Positions 7,636-15,178 of a stretch of DNA of 64,000 nt are shown in pieces. The notes under the pieces are model-generated. The model saw only the letters and a list, made by a program, of their open reading frames with translations, ran no database searches and was not told where the DNA came from. Made by a program: the position numbers and the translations under genes. The stretch is from Streptomyces sp. NBC_01237 (GTDB lineage: Bacteria > Actinomycetota > Actinomycetes > Streptomycetales > Streptomycetaceae): positions 4,774,001-4,838,000 of the forward strand of contig NZ_CP108508.1 of assembly GCF_035917275.1 (NCBI RefSeq), given 5' to 3'. How positions within the stretch are numbered: the first letter of the stretch is position 1; the number at the start of each line of letters is the position of its first letter.

Positions 7636-9162
7636 GTGCCCCGTGGTGATGGACGACTCAACCACGACCTGCTCCCCGGAGAGAAAGGCCCCCAGGACGC
7701 TTGTGGCGTCTTCGGTGTCTGGGCTCCGGGTGAAGAGGTCGCCAAGCTCACCTATTTCGGACTGTATGCCCTGCAGCACCGTGGACAGGAGTCCGCGGGC
7801 ATCGCAGTGAGCAACGGGTCCCAGATCCTCGTCTTCAAGGACATGGGACTGGTCTCGCAGGTCTTCGACGAAACGTCTCTGGGATCTCTCCAGGGCCATA
7901 TCGCGGTCGGTCATGCCCGTTACTCCACCACCGGTGCCTCGGTGTGGGAGAACGCGCAGCCGACATTCCGTGCCACCGCGCACGGCTCGATCGCCCTGGG
8001 CCACAACGGCAACCTGGTCAATACGGCGCAGCTCGCCGAGATGGTCGCCGACCTTCCGCGCAAGGACGGCCGGGCCACCCAGGTCGCCGCCACCAACGAC
8101 ACCGATCTGGTCACGGCGCTGCTCGCCGGCCAGACCGATGACGACGACAAGCCGCTCACCATCGAGGAAGCCGCCACGAAGGTGCTCCCCGAGGTCAGGG
8201 GCGCCTTCTCGCTCGTCTTCATGGATGAGCACACGCTGTACGCGGCCCGCGACCCGCAGGGCATCCGCCCGCTGGTCCTCGGCCGTCTGGAGCGCGGCTG
8301 GGTGGTGGCCTCCGAGTCCGCCGCCCTCGACATCTGCGGCGCCAGCTTCGTACGCGAGATCGAGCCGGGCGAGCTCGTCGCCATCGACGAGAACGGCCTG
8401 CGCACCTCGCGATTCGCGGAAGCGAAGCCCAAGGGCTGTGTCTTCGAGTACGTGTACCTGGCTCGGCCCGACACCGACATCGCCGGGCGGAACGTGTACC
8501 TCTCCCGCGTGGAGATGGGCCGGAAGCTGGCCGCCGAGGCTCCGGTGGACGCGGACCTGGTCATAGCGACGCCGGAATCCGGTACGCCTGCGGCCATCGG
8601 CTACGCGGAAGCCAGCGGAATCCCGTTCGGCGCCGGACTCGTCAAGAACGCCTATGTCGGCCGGACCTTCATCCAGCCGTCACAGACCATCCGCCAGCTG
8701 GGCATCCGCCTCAAGCTGAACCCGCTCAAGGAAGTCATCAAGGGCAAGCGCCTGGTGGTCGTCGACGACTCGATCGTCCGCGGCAACACCCAGCGCGCGC
8801 TCGTCCGGATGCTCCGCGAGGCCGGTGCCGCCGAGATCCACATCCGGATCTCCTCCCCGCCGGTGAAGTGGCCCTGCTTCTTCGGCATCGACTTCGCGAC
8901 CCGCGCCGAGCTGATCGCGAACGGCATGTCGGTCGACGAGATCGCCACCTCGATGGGTGCCGACTCCCTCTCGTACATCTCGCTCGACGCGATGGTCGAG
9001 GCGACCACGATCGCCAAGCCGAACCTGTGCCGCGCCTGCTTCGACGGTGAGTACCCGATGGAGCTGCCCGACCCGGAGCTGCTCGGCAAGCAGCTGCTGG
9101 AGACCGAGCTGGCGGCCGGCCCCGCGGCGACCGCCGCGGCCGACGCGCTGCGCCGTCCGTGA
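7636..9162 (+). CDS. purF: Amidophosphoribosyltransferase
   Basis: PurF makes phosphoribosylamine from PRPP and glutamine, the first committed step of purine synthesis. The product is 508 residues. A propeptide ends at the catalytic N-terminal Cys (QDACGVFGV, Cys23 in the precursor), which becomes residue 1 after processing. The glutaminase domain covers roughly 23-260 (HRGQES, GHNGNLVN, RDPQGIRPL). The phosphoribosyltransferase domain carries the PRPP loop VVVDDSIVRGNT. Late Cys residues (NLCRACFDG) fit the 4Fe-4S-type subfamily. GTG at 7636 is chosen because it gives the conserved PRGDGRLNHDLLPGEKG start; a GTG at 7507 would add 43 non-conserved residues. purM follows after 60 bases. Confidence 0.97.
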   Translation: MPRGDGRLNHDLLPGEKGPQDACGVFGVWAPGEEVAKLTYFGLYALQHRGQESAGIAVSNGSQILVFKDMGLVSQVFDETSLGSLQGHIAVGHARYSTTGASVWENAQPTFRATAHGSIALGHNGNLVNTAQLAEMVADLPRKDGRATQVAATNDTDLVTALLAGQTDDDDKPLTIEEAATKVLPEVRGAFSLVFMDEHTLYAARDPQGIRPLVLGRLERGWVVASESAALDICGASFVREIEPGELVAIDENGLRTSRFAEAKPKGCVFEYVYLARPDTDIAGRNVYLSRVEMGRKLAAEAPVDADLVIATPESGTPAAIGYAEASGIPFGAGLVKNAYVGRTFIQPSQTIRQLGIRLKLNPLKEVIKGKRLVVVDDSIVRGNTQRALVRMLREAGAAEIHIRISSPPVKWPCFFGIDFATRAELIANGMSVDEIATSMGADSLSYISLDAMVEATTIAKPNLCRACFDGEYPMELPDPELLGKQLLETELAAGPAATAAADALRRP

Positions 9163-9222
9163 CCCGGACCGGCCGGCGTCCTTCCCACCAGCCCCGTATC
9201 TCCACACGAAAGATCCCAGGCA

Positions 9223-10296
9223 ATGTCTGAGACAACAGGTGCTTCCTACGCGGCAGCGGGCGTCGACATCGAAGCCGGTGACCGTGCCGTCGAGCTGATG
9301 AAGGAGTGGGTGAAGAAGACGCGTCGCCCGGAGGTCGAGGGCCTCGGCGGCCTCGGCGGTTTCGCCGGCCTCTTCGACGCCTCGGCGCTCAAGCGTTACG
9401 AGCGTCCCCTCCTCGCCTCCGCGACCGACGGTGTCGGTACGAAGGTCGACCTGGCGCGTCAGATGGGCGTGTACGACACCATCGGCCACGACCTCGTCGG
9501 CATGGTCGTCGACGACCTGGTCGTCTGCGGTGCCGAGCCGCTCTTCATGACCGACTACATCTGTGTCGGCAAGGTGCATCCCGAGCGTGTCGCGGCCATC
9601 GTGAAGGGCATCGCCGAAGGCTGTGTCCTGGCGGGCTGCGCGCTCGTCGGCGGCGAGACGGCCGAGCACCCGGGCCTGCTGGGCCCCGACGACTTCGATG
9701 TCGCCGGTGCCGGTACGGGCGTGGTCGAGGCCGAGAACCTGCTCGGACCGGACCGTATCCGTAAGGGTGACGCGGTCATCGCGATGGCGTCCTCCGGCCT
9801 TCACTCCAACGGGTACTCGCTGGTCCGCCACGTCGTCTTCGACCGGGCCGGCTGGTCGCTGGACCGTCAGGTCGAGGAATTCGGCCGCACCCTCGGCGAG
9901 GAGCTCCTGGAGCCGACCAGGATCTACTCGCTGGACTGCCTGGCCCTCACCCGTACGACCGAGGTGCACGGCTTCAGCCATGTCACCGGCGGCGGCCTGG
10001 CCAACAACCTGGCCCGGGTCGTCCCGGACGGTCTGCACGCCACGGTGGACCGTTCCACCTGGACGCCCGGCGCGGTCTTCGACCTGGTCGGCAAGGCGGG
10101 CCGGGTCGAGCGGCTGGAGCTGGAGAAGACGCTCAACATGGGCGTCGGCATGATCGCGATCGTCCCGGCCGACTCGGTGGACGCCGCCCTGACGACCCTG
10201 GCCGACCGCGGGGTCGAGTCCTGGGTCGCCGGGGAGATCACCGACCGCGGCGCGCACACCACGGGCGCCGAGCTGACCGGCGACTACGCACGCTGA
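9223..10296 (+). CDS. purM: Phosphoribosylformylglycinamidine cyclo-ligase
   Basis: PurM converts FGAM to AIR using ATP, the fifth step of purine synthesis. The 357-residue length is standard. AIRS-family motifs are visible: SATDGVGTKVDLARQ, HDLVGMVVDDLVVCGAEPLF, GGETAEHPG and SGLHSNGYSLVR. The ATG at 9223 follows a modest purine-rich stretch (AAAGATCCCAGG). It is cotranscribed with purF by spacing and closed by the hairpin at 10387. Confidence 0.97.
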   Translation: MSETTGASYAAAGVDIEAGDRAVELMKEWVKKTRRPEVEGLGGLGGFAGLFDASALKRYERPLLASATDGVGTKVDLARQMGVYDTIGHDLVGMVVDDLVVCGAEPLFMTDYICVGKVHPERVAAIVKGIAEGCVLAGCALVGGETAEHPGLLGPDDFDVAGAGTGVVEAENLLGPDRIRKGDAVIAMASSGLHSNGYSLVRHVVFDRAGWSLDRQVEEFGRTLGEELLEPTRIYSLDCLALTRTTEVHGFSHVTGGGLANNLARVVPDGLHATVDRSTWTPGAVFDLVGKAGRVERLELEKTLNMGVGMIAIVPADSVDAALTTLADRGVESWVAGEITDRGAHTTGAELTGDYAR

Positions 10297-10386
10297 GCAA
10301 CGCCCACGGGCGCCGGGCGGGTGGGATCACACCCTCCGTCCGGCGGCCTGGCGCGGCTGCGTCGCTCCTGGACCCGGGCAACACAG

Positions 10387-10417
10387 AACCCGGTCCGGGA
10401 CAGGCCCGGACCGGGTT
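10387..10417. terminator. Bidirectional terminator between purM and the DUF3073 gene
   Basis: A perfect 13-bp stem (10387-10399 with 10405-10417), 5-base loop, flanked by AA on the left and TT on the right. It can serve the convergent genes on both strands. Confidence 0.9.
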
Positions 10418-10434
10418 GTTGTGTCAGCGCGAGG

Positions 10435-10689
10435 TCAAGCGCCGCGGCGCTGTGACGACGGACCGGACTGGTCGTCCTCGTCCTCGTCGTCGTCGTTGTA
10501 CAGATCCGCGTACTGTGCGTACGGGTCATCTTCCTCGTCGTCGTCCTCGAACGGCTCAGCGTTCGGTGGTTGACTCGAAGGCGATGCGCCCAGCTCATTG
10601 GCCAGACGCGACAGGTCAGTCCCGCCGCTGCTGTACTTCAGCTGGCGGGCGACCTTGGTCTGCTTGGCCTTTGCCCGGCCGCGCCCCAT
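10435..10689 (-). CDS. DUF3073 family small protein
   Basis: An 84-residue protein starting MGRGRAKAKQTKVARQLKY, the conserved basic start of the actinobacterial DUF3073 family. A conserved TDLSRLANEL helix and a very acidic tail (EDDDEEDDPYAQYADLY, then a DDDEDEDD run) follow. The charge split from basic N-terminus to acidic C-terminus is striking. Function is unknown; cytoplasmic. The start at 10689 has GAGGGGG 8 bases upstream, which rules out the longer frame. It is convergent with purM. Confidence 0.92.
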   Translation of the reverse strand: MGRGRAKAKQTKVARQLKYSSGGTDLSRLANELGASPSSQPPNAEPFEDDDEEDDPYAQYADLYNDDDEDEDDQSGPSSQRRGA

Positions 10690-10909
10690 GGCTCGACCCC
10701 CTCGGTGACGGGGCTCGACGGCCCCAGAGTCTTGACACGCGTTCATGTTTCAGGACGGACTCCCGTGAGAGAGACCGCGCCCGTAGAGCTTTAACGGTAC
10801 CTGCTTCCGTGGCCATACGGTACGCCGCCCGCATCACGCACCCTGCCGCAGGGCCAGTGAGGAGCCCCGTCCTCCCTGGTCAACTGCGATTTTAACCTCT
10901 TCTTGGCGA

Positions 10910-10957
10910 ACGACCCGCCGACCGGCGTGAGTCTTGTCTCGCCGGTCGGCGGGTCGT
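10910..10957. terminator. Terminator of vdh
   Basis: A perfect 18-bp stem (10910-10927 with 10940-10957) with a 12-base loop, about 70 bases past the vdh stop in its direction of transcription. Confidence 0.85.
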
Positions 10958-11024
10958 CCGTGCCCGGTCCGCGCGTCGGGCCCGGCATGCCTGGGTGACG
11001 GGCCTCCGAACGGCCCGTGACCGA

Positions 11025-12107
11025 TCAGTGGCGGCGGGCTTCGGCCATGCGCTGCTCGGCGATGCGGTCGGCGGCCGCGGCCGGCGGAATCCCGTCGGCC
11101 TTCGCACGTGCGAATATGGCCAGCGTGGTGTCGAAGATCTTCGACGCCTTCGCCTTGCACCGGTCGAAGTCGAAACCGTGCAGCTCGTCGGCGACCTGGA
11201 TCACGCCGCCGGCGTTGACCACGTAGTCGGGGGCGTAAAGAACCGACCGGTCGGCAAGGTCCTTCTCGACCCCGGGGTGGGCGAGCTGGTTGTTGGCCGC
11301 GCCGCACACCACCTTCGCGGTGAGCACCGGCACGGTGTCGTCGTCGAGGGCGCCCCCGAGCGCGCACGGGGCGTAGATGTCGAGGCCCTCGGTGCGGATC
11401 AGCGCGGCGGTGTCCGCGACGACGGCGACCTCGGGGTGCAGGTCGGTGATCCGGCGTACGGACTCCTCGCGGACATCCGTGATCAGGACCTCGGCGCCGT
11501 CCCTGAGCAGGTGCTCGACGAGGTGGTGGCCCACCTTGCCGACACCCGCGACGCCGACCTTGCGGCCGCGCAGCGTCGGGTCGCCCCACAGGTGCTGCGC
11601 GGAGGCGCGCATGCCCTGGAAGACGCCGAAGGCGGTCAGGACGGAGGAGTCGCCCGCGCCGCCGTTCTCGGGGGAGCGGCCGGTGGTCCAGCGGCACTCC
11701 CGGGCGACGACGTCCATGTCGGCGACATAGGTGCCGACGTCGCAGGCGGTGACGTAGCGCCCGCCGAGCGAGGCCACGAACCGCCCGTAGGCGAGTAGGA
11801 GTTCGTCCGTCTTGATCTGCTCCGGGTCGCCGATGATGACGGCCTTGCCGCCTCCGTGGTCGAGTCCGGCCATGGCGTTCTTGTAGGACATGCCGCGCGA
11901 GAGGTTCAGCGCGTCCGCGACGGCCTCCTCCTCGGAGGCGTACGGATAGAAGCGGGTGCCGCCGAGGGCCGGGCCCAGGGCGGTGGAGTGGATGGCGATG
12001 ACGGCCTTGAGGCCGCTGGCACGGTCCTGGCAGATCACGACTTGCTCGTGGCCCCCCTGATCCGAGTGGAACAGGGTGTGCAGGACGCCGTCGGTCACAT
12101 CGGTCAC
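11025..12107 (-). CDS. vdh: Valine (Leu/Phe/Val-type) dehydrogenase
   Basis: A 360-residue NAD-dependent amino-acid dehydrogenase that deaminates branched-chain amino acids, feeding acyl-CoA precursors for polyketides in Streptomyces. Motifs: [26 protein letters not shown] (catalytic Lys), [11 protein letters not shown], a Rossmann loop [11 protein letters not shown] and [13 protein letters not shown]. It is almost identical to the Vdh sequence I recall from S. coelicolor. GTG at 12107 gives the known start ([12 protein letters not shown]) and has GGGAG 8 bases upstream; a TTG five codons earlier is less likely. It is divergent from the 12281 gene. Vdh in this genus is induced by valine and repressed by glucose or ammonium. 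Confidence 0.96.
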   Translation of the reverse strand: MTDVTDGVLHTLFHSDQGGHEQVVICQDRASGLKAVIAIHSTALGPALGGTRFYPYASEEEAVADALNLSRGMSYKNAMAGLDHGGGKAVIIGDPEQIKTDELLLAYGRFVASLGGRYVTACDVGTYVADMDVVARECRWTTGRSPENGGAGDSSVLTAFGVFQGMRASAQHLWGDPTLRGRKVGVAGVGKVGHHLVEHLLRDGAEVLITDVREESVRRITDLHPEVAVVADTAALIRTEGLDIYAPCALGGALDDDTVPVLTAKVVCGAANNQLAHPGVEKDLADRSVLYAPDYVVNAGGVIQVADELHGFDFDRCKAKASKIFDTTLAIFARAKADGIPPAAAADRIAEQRMAEARRH

Positions 12108-12280
12108 TGTGGTGACTCCCAAGTACGAAGCGGCGGAAGCCCTCCTGAAGGTGGGGAGGGCCCTGTACCGGCCGGAGCACGGCCGGTACGGGCAAGAGCG
12201 TAAGTCCTACGGACCCGTAGATCCGTGCCGGTGTGGAGGATCACCCCCTGGCGGAGTACGGGCGTGACACGATTTACCGC

Positions 12281-13126
12281 ATGTCGGTGGTGTCTTCAGT
12301 GCTCGTCCCTTACACGTCCTATCTCCGGGTGTACGAGCCCCTCGCCGCTTTCCCGGAGCCCGAACGAAGTCATTGGACCCGGTACGCGCAGCGCTCCGCC
12401 CTGCCCACGTACCAGGACGAACTGCGTCGCTCGCTGGCGGACTTGGTGCCGACCCCGCCGGTCGGGGTGCCCGTGCACGAGAGCGGGGACGCGTTCGTGG
12501 CCGAGTTGGACGGGGTGGTGTGCGTCTGTCCGTGGCGTACCCGGCTGCGCGGATGGCTGGCTCTGGAGGAGCTCGGGGGGTTGTTTCCGGCCACTGTGCT
12601 CGACGCGGTGCTGCCGCCGGTCGTCCGGGGGCAGGCGCTCGCGGACCACGAGCGCTGGCAGAAGCGGAATCCGGACGCGCGGCCATGGATCCGCTCCACG
12701 GTGTGGCACATCCCGGTGCGCTGGTTCGTGCTCTTCTCCGACGAGGAACGGGAGTACGGGGCGGCGGCCGATGACGGCGGGCCGTCCGTGCTGCGCTACC
12801 GGACGCCGATGGTGCAGGCGCGGCGCCGGCTGGCGTGGGCGCTCAGGACGCTGCGCGAGAGCGTCGACGACGGGCCGCTGTCCGAGGGGCTGGTGGATGT
12901 GGGGCGCTGGCTGGAGGAATTCCATCCGCGGTCGCTGGTCGAGCTCGACTACGGCGGTCTGGTGCACGCGCTGCCGGCGGAGCACCTCGCGGCGGACCGG
13001 TCGGCCGCGGACGTGGCCGAAGGGCTCGCGGCGCTCCGGGAAGGCGACAGCGACGGTGCGGGGGTGGCGTACGCCCGGCTCGCGGAACGCTGGCGGGCGG
13101 TAAAGGACCGCCAGTTCACCAATTGA
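12281..13126 (+). CDS. Conserved Streptomyces hypothetical protein between vdh and bldC
   Basis: A 281-residue soluble protein without signal or membrane segments. It starts MSVVSSVLVPYTSYLRVYEPL. Features are a Leu/Arg-rich middle, WHIPVRWFVLFSDEEREY around 145-162, and RTPMVQARRRLAWALRTL around 185-202, which looks like a long basic helix. I know no domain for it. The ATG at 12281 replaces an earlier in-frame ATG because the conserved-looking sequence begins here. It shares a divergent 173-base promoter region with vdh. From recollection, an unknown gene occupies this place in S. coelicolor too. Confidence 0.8.
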   Translation: MSVVSSVLVPYTSYLRVYEPLAAFPEPERSHWTRYAQRSALPTYQDELRRSLADLVPTPPVGVPVHESGDAFVAELDGVVCVCPWRTRLRGWLALEELGGLFPATVLDAVLPPVVRGQALADHERWQKRNPDARPWIRSTVWHIPVRWFVLFSDEEREYGAAADDGGPSVLRYRTPMVQARRRLAWALRTLRESVDDGPLSEGLVDVGRWLEEFHPRSLVELDYGGLVHALPAEHLAADRSAADVAEGLAALREGDSDGAGVAYARLAERWRAVKDRQFTN

Positions 13127-13460
13127 CGTGAAAAGGCACACAGCGGCATCAATCTGAGTGAACCGGGGCATCCTCCGTTCGGGACGAACCCGAACCGCGA
13201 GAGGAGGTGCCGGAAGGAGCCGGGAGGGCGGCCGGTCGTCGCGGGAGTGGCATGGGAACTCGCGTGAACCGGCAGGGTCTGATGGGAACTGACGGGGTGT
13301 GAACCTGCGTCCCGTGTGACACGTGGGATGGGCGAGGCGGAAGAGTACTCCCACGGGCCTAGGACCTACGTCCCGAACCGGGCCTTTGCCTCAAGCGTGA
13401 CGGATAGCACTAACGGGGCCCTTGCGCCCATCCCTACTCCTCGTGCCAAAATAGGACAAG
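13127..13460. other. Gene-free upstream region of bldC, left part
   Basis: No ORF with Streptomyces codon bias. There is a purine-rich strand segment around 13197-13235 (gagaggaggtgccggaagga). From about 13380 the GC content drops, which marks the start of the structured region before bldC. Confidence 0.4.
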
Positions 13461-13498
13461 GAGTCCGGGGAGGGCTCCATCCGCCCAACTATGGGCGG
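13461..13498 (+). other. Two adjacent hairpins upstream of a small ORF
   Basis: GGAGTCC-N5-GGGCTCC (13460-13478, one G-U pair) is followed at once by CCGCCCA-ACTA-TGGGCGG (13481-13498), a perfect 7-bp stem with a 4-base loop. There is no T run after it. It may be an RNA leader structure or a DNA-binding site. Confidence 0.45.
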
Positions 13499-13518
13499 AA
13501 TGCTCAGCATTGCACGCT

Positions 13519-13671
13519 ATGGGGGGTCTGGTGACTCCTGATCGCTCTGTGACTGATCGTCACGGTGGTGTGACTGTCCGCTATGGCATGGTCCATCGGC
13601 TTCCGTCGCTGATGAACACCTGGGAGGGCAATTCCATCGGTTTGGCCGAAGCGGCTGGACGGATGGTGTAG
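13519..13671 (+). CDS. Possible 50-residue small ORF upstream of bldC
   Basis: ATG to TAG, product starting MGGLVTPDRSVTDRHGG and ending NSIGLAEAAGRMV. Third-position GC is only about 60 percent, far below neighbouring genes, and no clear Shine-Dalgarno is present, so this may be chance within an RNA. It sits just after two hairpins and ahead of bldC. I do not recognise the sequence. Confidence 0.3.
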   Translation: MGGLVTPDRSVTDRHGGVTVRYGMVHRLPSLMNTWEGNSIGLAEAAGRMV

Positions 13672-13700
13672 TTGTAGTGCCGAGGACAAGCCGTTCGTCC

Positions 13701-13706
13701 TATAAC
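13701..13706 (+). promoter_or_regulatory. Possible -10 box for bldC
   Basis: TATAAC, about 100 bases before bldC, inside an imperfect GCCGAG...CTCGGC dyad (13679-13714). The best -35 at 17 bp (TGCCGA) is weak. Confidence 0.35.
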
Positions 13707-13766
13707 CGACTCGGCCCGCGTCCGCCATTTCGGGCAACGTGGGTCAAGGTGCAGAATTTAGAGGAA

Positions 13767-13788
13767 AGAACCGAGAATGTTCGGTTCT
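13767..13788 (+). promoter_or_regulatory. Inverted repeat in the bldC leader next to the ribosome site
   Basis: AGAACCGA-N6-TCGGTTCT, a perfect 8-bp dyad ending just before the GAGGAGG ribosome site of bldC. It could be a mRNA hairpin affecting initiation or an operator. Confidence 0.6.
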
Positions 13789-13804
13789 CCCGAGGAGGCC
13801 GCTC

Positions 13805-14011
13805 ATGACCGCTCGCACCCCTGATGCCGAGCCGCTGCTGACCCCGGCTGAGGTTGCCACGATGTTCCGCGTGGACCCGAAGACGGTCACCCGTTGGGCC
13901 AAGGCTGGCAAGCTCACGTCCATCCGCACGCTCGGTGGGCATCGCCGGTACCGCGAGGCAGAGGTCCGCGCACTGCTTGCGGGTATTCCGCAGCAGCGTA
14001 GCGAGGCCTGA
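13805..14011 (+). CDS. bldC: Developmental regulator BldC
   Basis: A 68-residue MerR-like DNA-binding protein without an effector domain. The sequence LLTPAEVATMFRVDPKTVT and RTLGGHRRYREAEVRALL is the known BldC helix-turn-helix and wing. BldC binds head-to-tail to direct repeats and holds Streptomyces in vegetative growth, delaying sporulation while sustaining antibiotic regulators. The start has GAGGAGG 6 bases upstream. The long upstream region (more than 650 bases) with hairpins suggests regulated expression. Two hairpins follow the gene. Confidence 0.97.
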   Translation: MTARTPDAEPLLTPAEVATMFRVDPKTVTRWAKAGKLTSIRTLGGHRRYREAEVRALLAGIPQQRSEA

Positions 14012-14094
14012 CACACCCCTGTCGCGCCGCACCACAACCGGGCAGCTGCCAGGTCCCCCAAACCTCAGCCGCCCACCCATAGCTCCACACGACG

Positions 14095-14116
14095 GACGCC
14101 CGCCCCAACGGGCGTC
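14095..14116. terminator. Hairpin downstream of bldC
   Basis: GACGCCCG-N6-CGGGCGTC, a perfect 8-bp stem about 80 bases after the bldC stop. It is weaker than the next hairpin and may pause or stabilise the 3' end. Confidence 0.55.
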
Positions 14117-14145
14117 ATTCCTTCGCAAGACGGATACGTCGTTTT

Positions 14146-14185
14146 GATCGCGCTGGACTCCGCCGGGTCCAGCGCGATCTTTTTT
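14146..14185 (+). terminator. Canonical intrinsic terminator of bldC
   Basis: A perfect 13-bp stem (14146-14158 with 14167-14179), 8-base loop, followed directly by six T residues. This is a textbook rightward terminator, unusual for Streptomyces, where T runs are rare. Confidence 0.92.
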
Positions 14186-14199
14186 GTGCCCCGACGGCG

Positions 14200-14270
14200 T
14201 CGGCGCGGGTGTCCGGCCGGGGTGTCCGGCATGGCGTCCGGCCGGGGTGTCCGGCGCGCGTCCCGGAACC
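14200..14270. repeat. Degenerate tandem repeat of a GTCCGGCCGGGGT-like unit
   Basis: Copies of gtccggccggggtgtccggc separated by short variants fill the start of the gap after bldC. No coding signal. Confidence 0.6.
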
Positions 14271-14385
14271 GCGCGGTCGGTTCGGTTCGGTGGGCTGTGG
14301 GTGGGTCTGTGGGGGACTGTGGGTGAGCGTCCGGGACGCGGTGGGGCAGCTCCGGACGGAACGGTCCGGTAGCGCTGTCGAGGTA

Positions 14386-14443
14386 GTGCAATTGCACATA
14401 TTAAATTCGCCAGTTGTAGGAAGGGTGTAAGGTCACCCCTTCC
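14386..14443 (+). promoter_or_regulatory. Promoter-like region with a 12-bp palindrome and a hairpin
   Basis: GTGCAATTGCAC (14386-14397) is a perfect palindrome. Its right half gives TTGCAC, which is 17 bp from TGTAGG (14415-14420). An imperfect stem GGAAGGGTG/CACCCCTTCC follows (about 14419-14443). No plus-strand gene lies downstream, so a small RNA antisense to the DUF6274 gene end is one possibility. Confidence 0.4.
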
Positions 14444-14534
14444 GAAAAATGTTCCCGTGACTCCCGTCACATCGCCCCGAGCTTGCCAACTACGAGCCTG
14501 CCACTGCGGGGAGGTGGAACGGTCCCGCCGTTGG

Positions 14535-14822
14535 TCATGTCGGGGCGGGACTTTCGTCCTCGGTCTCCTCCCGCGCTCCGGCGGGCCGCTTCCCCCTCTC
14601 GGGCGCCTCGGACGCCTCGGGGGCGTCCGAGGCCTCCTGGGGAGCCTCCTGGGTCTCCGGAGGTCCGTACGGGGCCCCAGGGGCCGCCAGGGGCTCCATG
14701 GCGAGCCGCAGGAGGCGATGGCAGACCGGACAGTGCCGGGTGAGGTGCCGGAAGTCGGAGGCGGCCGCGAGATGGGCCCGCAGCAGTGCGCGGGTCTCGT
14801 GCCGTGCTGTGGACGCGGACAT
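14535..14822 (-). CDS. DUF6274-like small protein with CxxC
   Basis: A 95-residue protein. N-terminal part: ARHETRALLRAHLAAASDF then RHLTRHCPVCHRLLRLAME, giving a His-x-Cys-x2-Cys-His cluster (about residues 31-36) able to bind zinc. The C-terminal half is low-complexity, rich in Ala, Pro and Glu. The match to DUF6274 is from memory. The ATG at 14822 is chosen because GGGAGG lies 8 bases upstream; a GTG three codons earlier overlaps that site. Function unknown, cytoplasmic. It is convergent with bldC. Confidence 0.75.
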   Translation of the reverse strand: MSASTARHETRALLRAHLAAASDFRHLTRHCPVCHRLLRLAMEPLAAPGAPYGPPETQEAPQEASDAPEASEAPERGKRPAGAREETEDESPAPT

Positions 14823-14923
14823 ACGAGCCACCTCCCGGTGGGCCCGGCCGCCTCTCGCCGAAGAAAACAGGGGCGGCCTCTGTCTCTACGGGTTACCCGT
14901 GGCGGATGTCGCCGTCAAGACGC

Positions 14924-14958
14924 ACGAAAGCCCGGATCCAGAGGATCCGGGCTTTCGT
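14924..14958. terminator. Terminator of tRNA-Asp
   Basis: A perfect 16-bp stem (14924-14939 with 14943-14958) with a 3-base loop, 6 bases beyond the 3' end of the tRNA on the minus strand. Confidence 0.88.
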
Positions 14959-14964
14959 CTACTG

Positions 14965-15039
14965 CGGTCCTGACGGGATTTGAACCCGCGGCCTCCACCT
15001 TGACAGGGTGGCGAGCACTCCAAACTGCTCCACAGGACC
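14965..15039 (-). tRNA. tRNA-Asp (GUC), first copy
   Basis: 75 bases, cloverleaf intact: acceptor GGTCCTG/CAGGACC, anticodon loop CTGTCAA (GTC), T-loop TTCAAAT. The 3' CCA is not encoded. It is identical in sequence to the copy at 21650. Confidence 0.97.
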
Positions 15040-15178
15040 AGGTTTTCGCTGCCTGCCTCGCGGCTGGCTGCGAAACCAGACTGTACAGGAGGTGGGAGGT
15101 CCAGGTCGACTTCACTCCTGGTGGTGACTCCGTCACTCCTCCGCGGCGCCCCCGGTCACGGGGCCGCCGCTGCGTCGG

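Noticed and set aside
6888..7751. A 287-codon minus-strand frame spanning the purF upstream gap
   Set aside because: It overlaps the true leader peptide and the purF start, has no domain and uses codons unlike Streptomyces genes.
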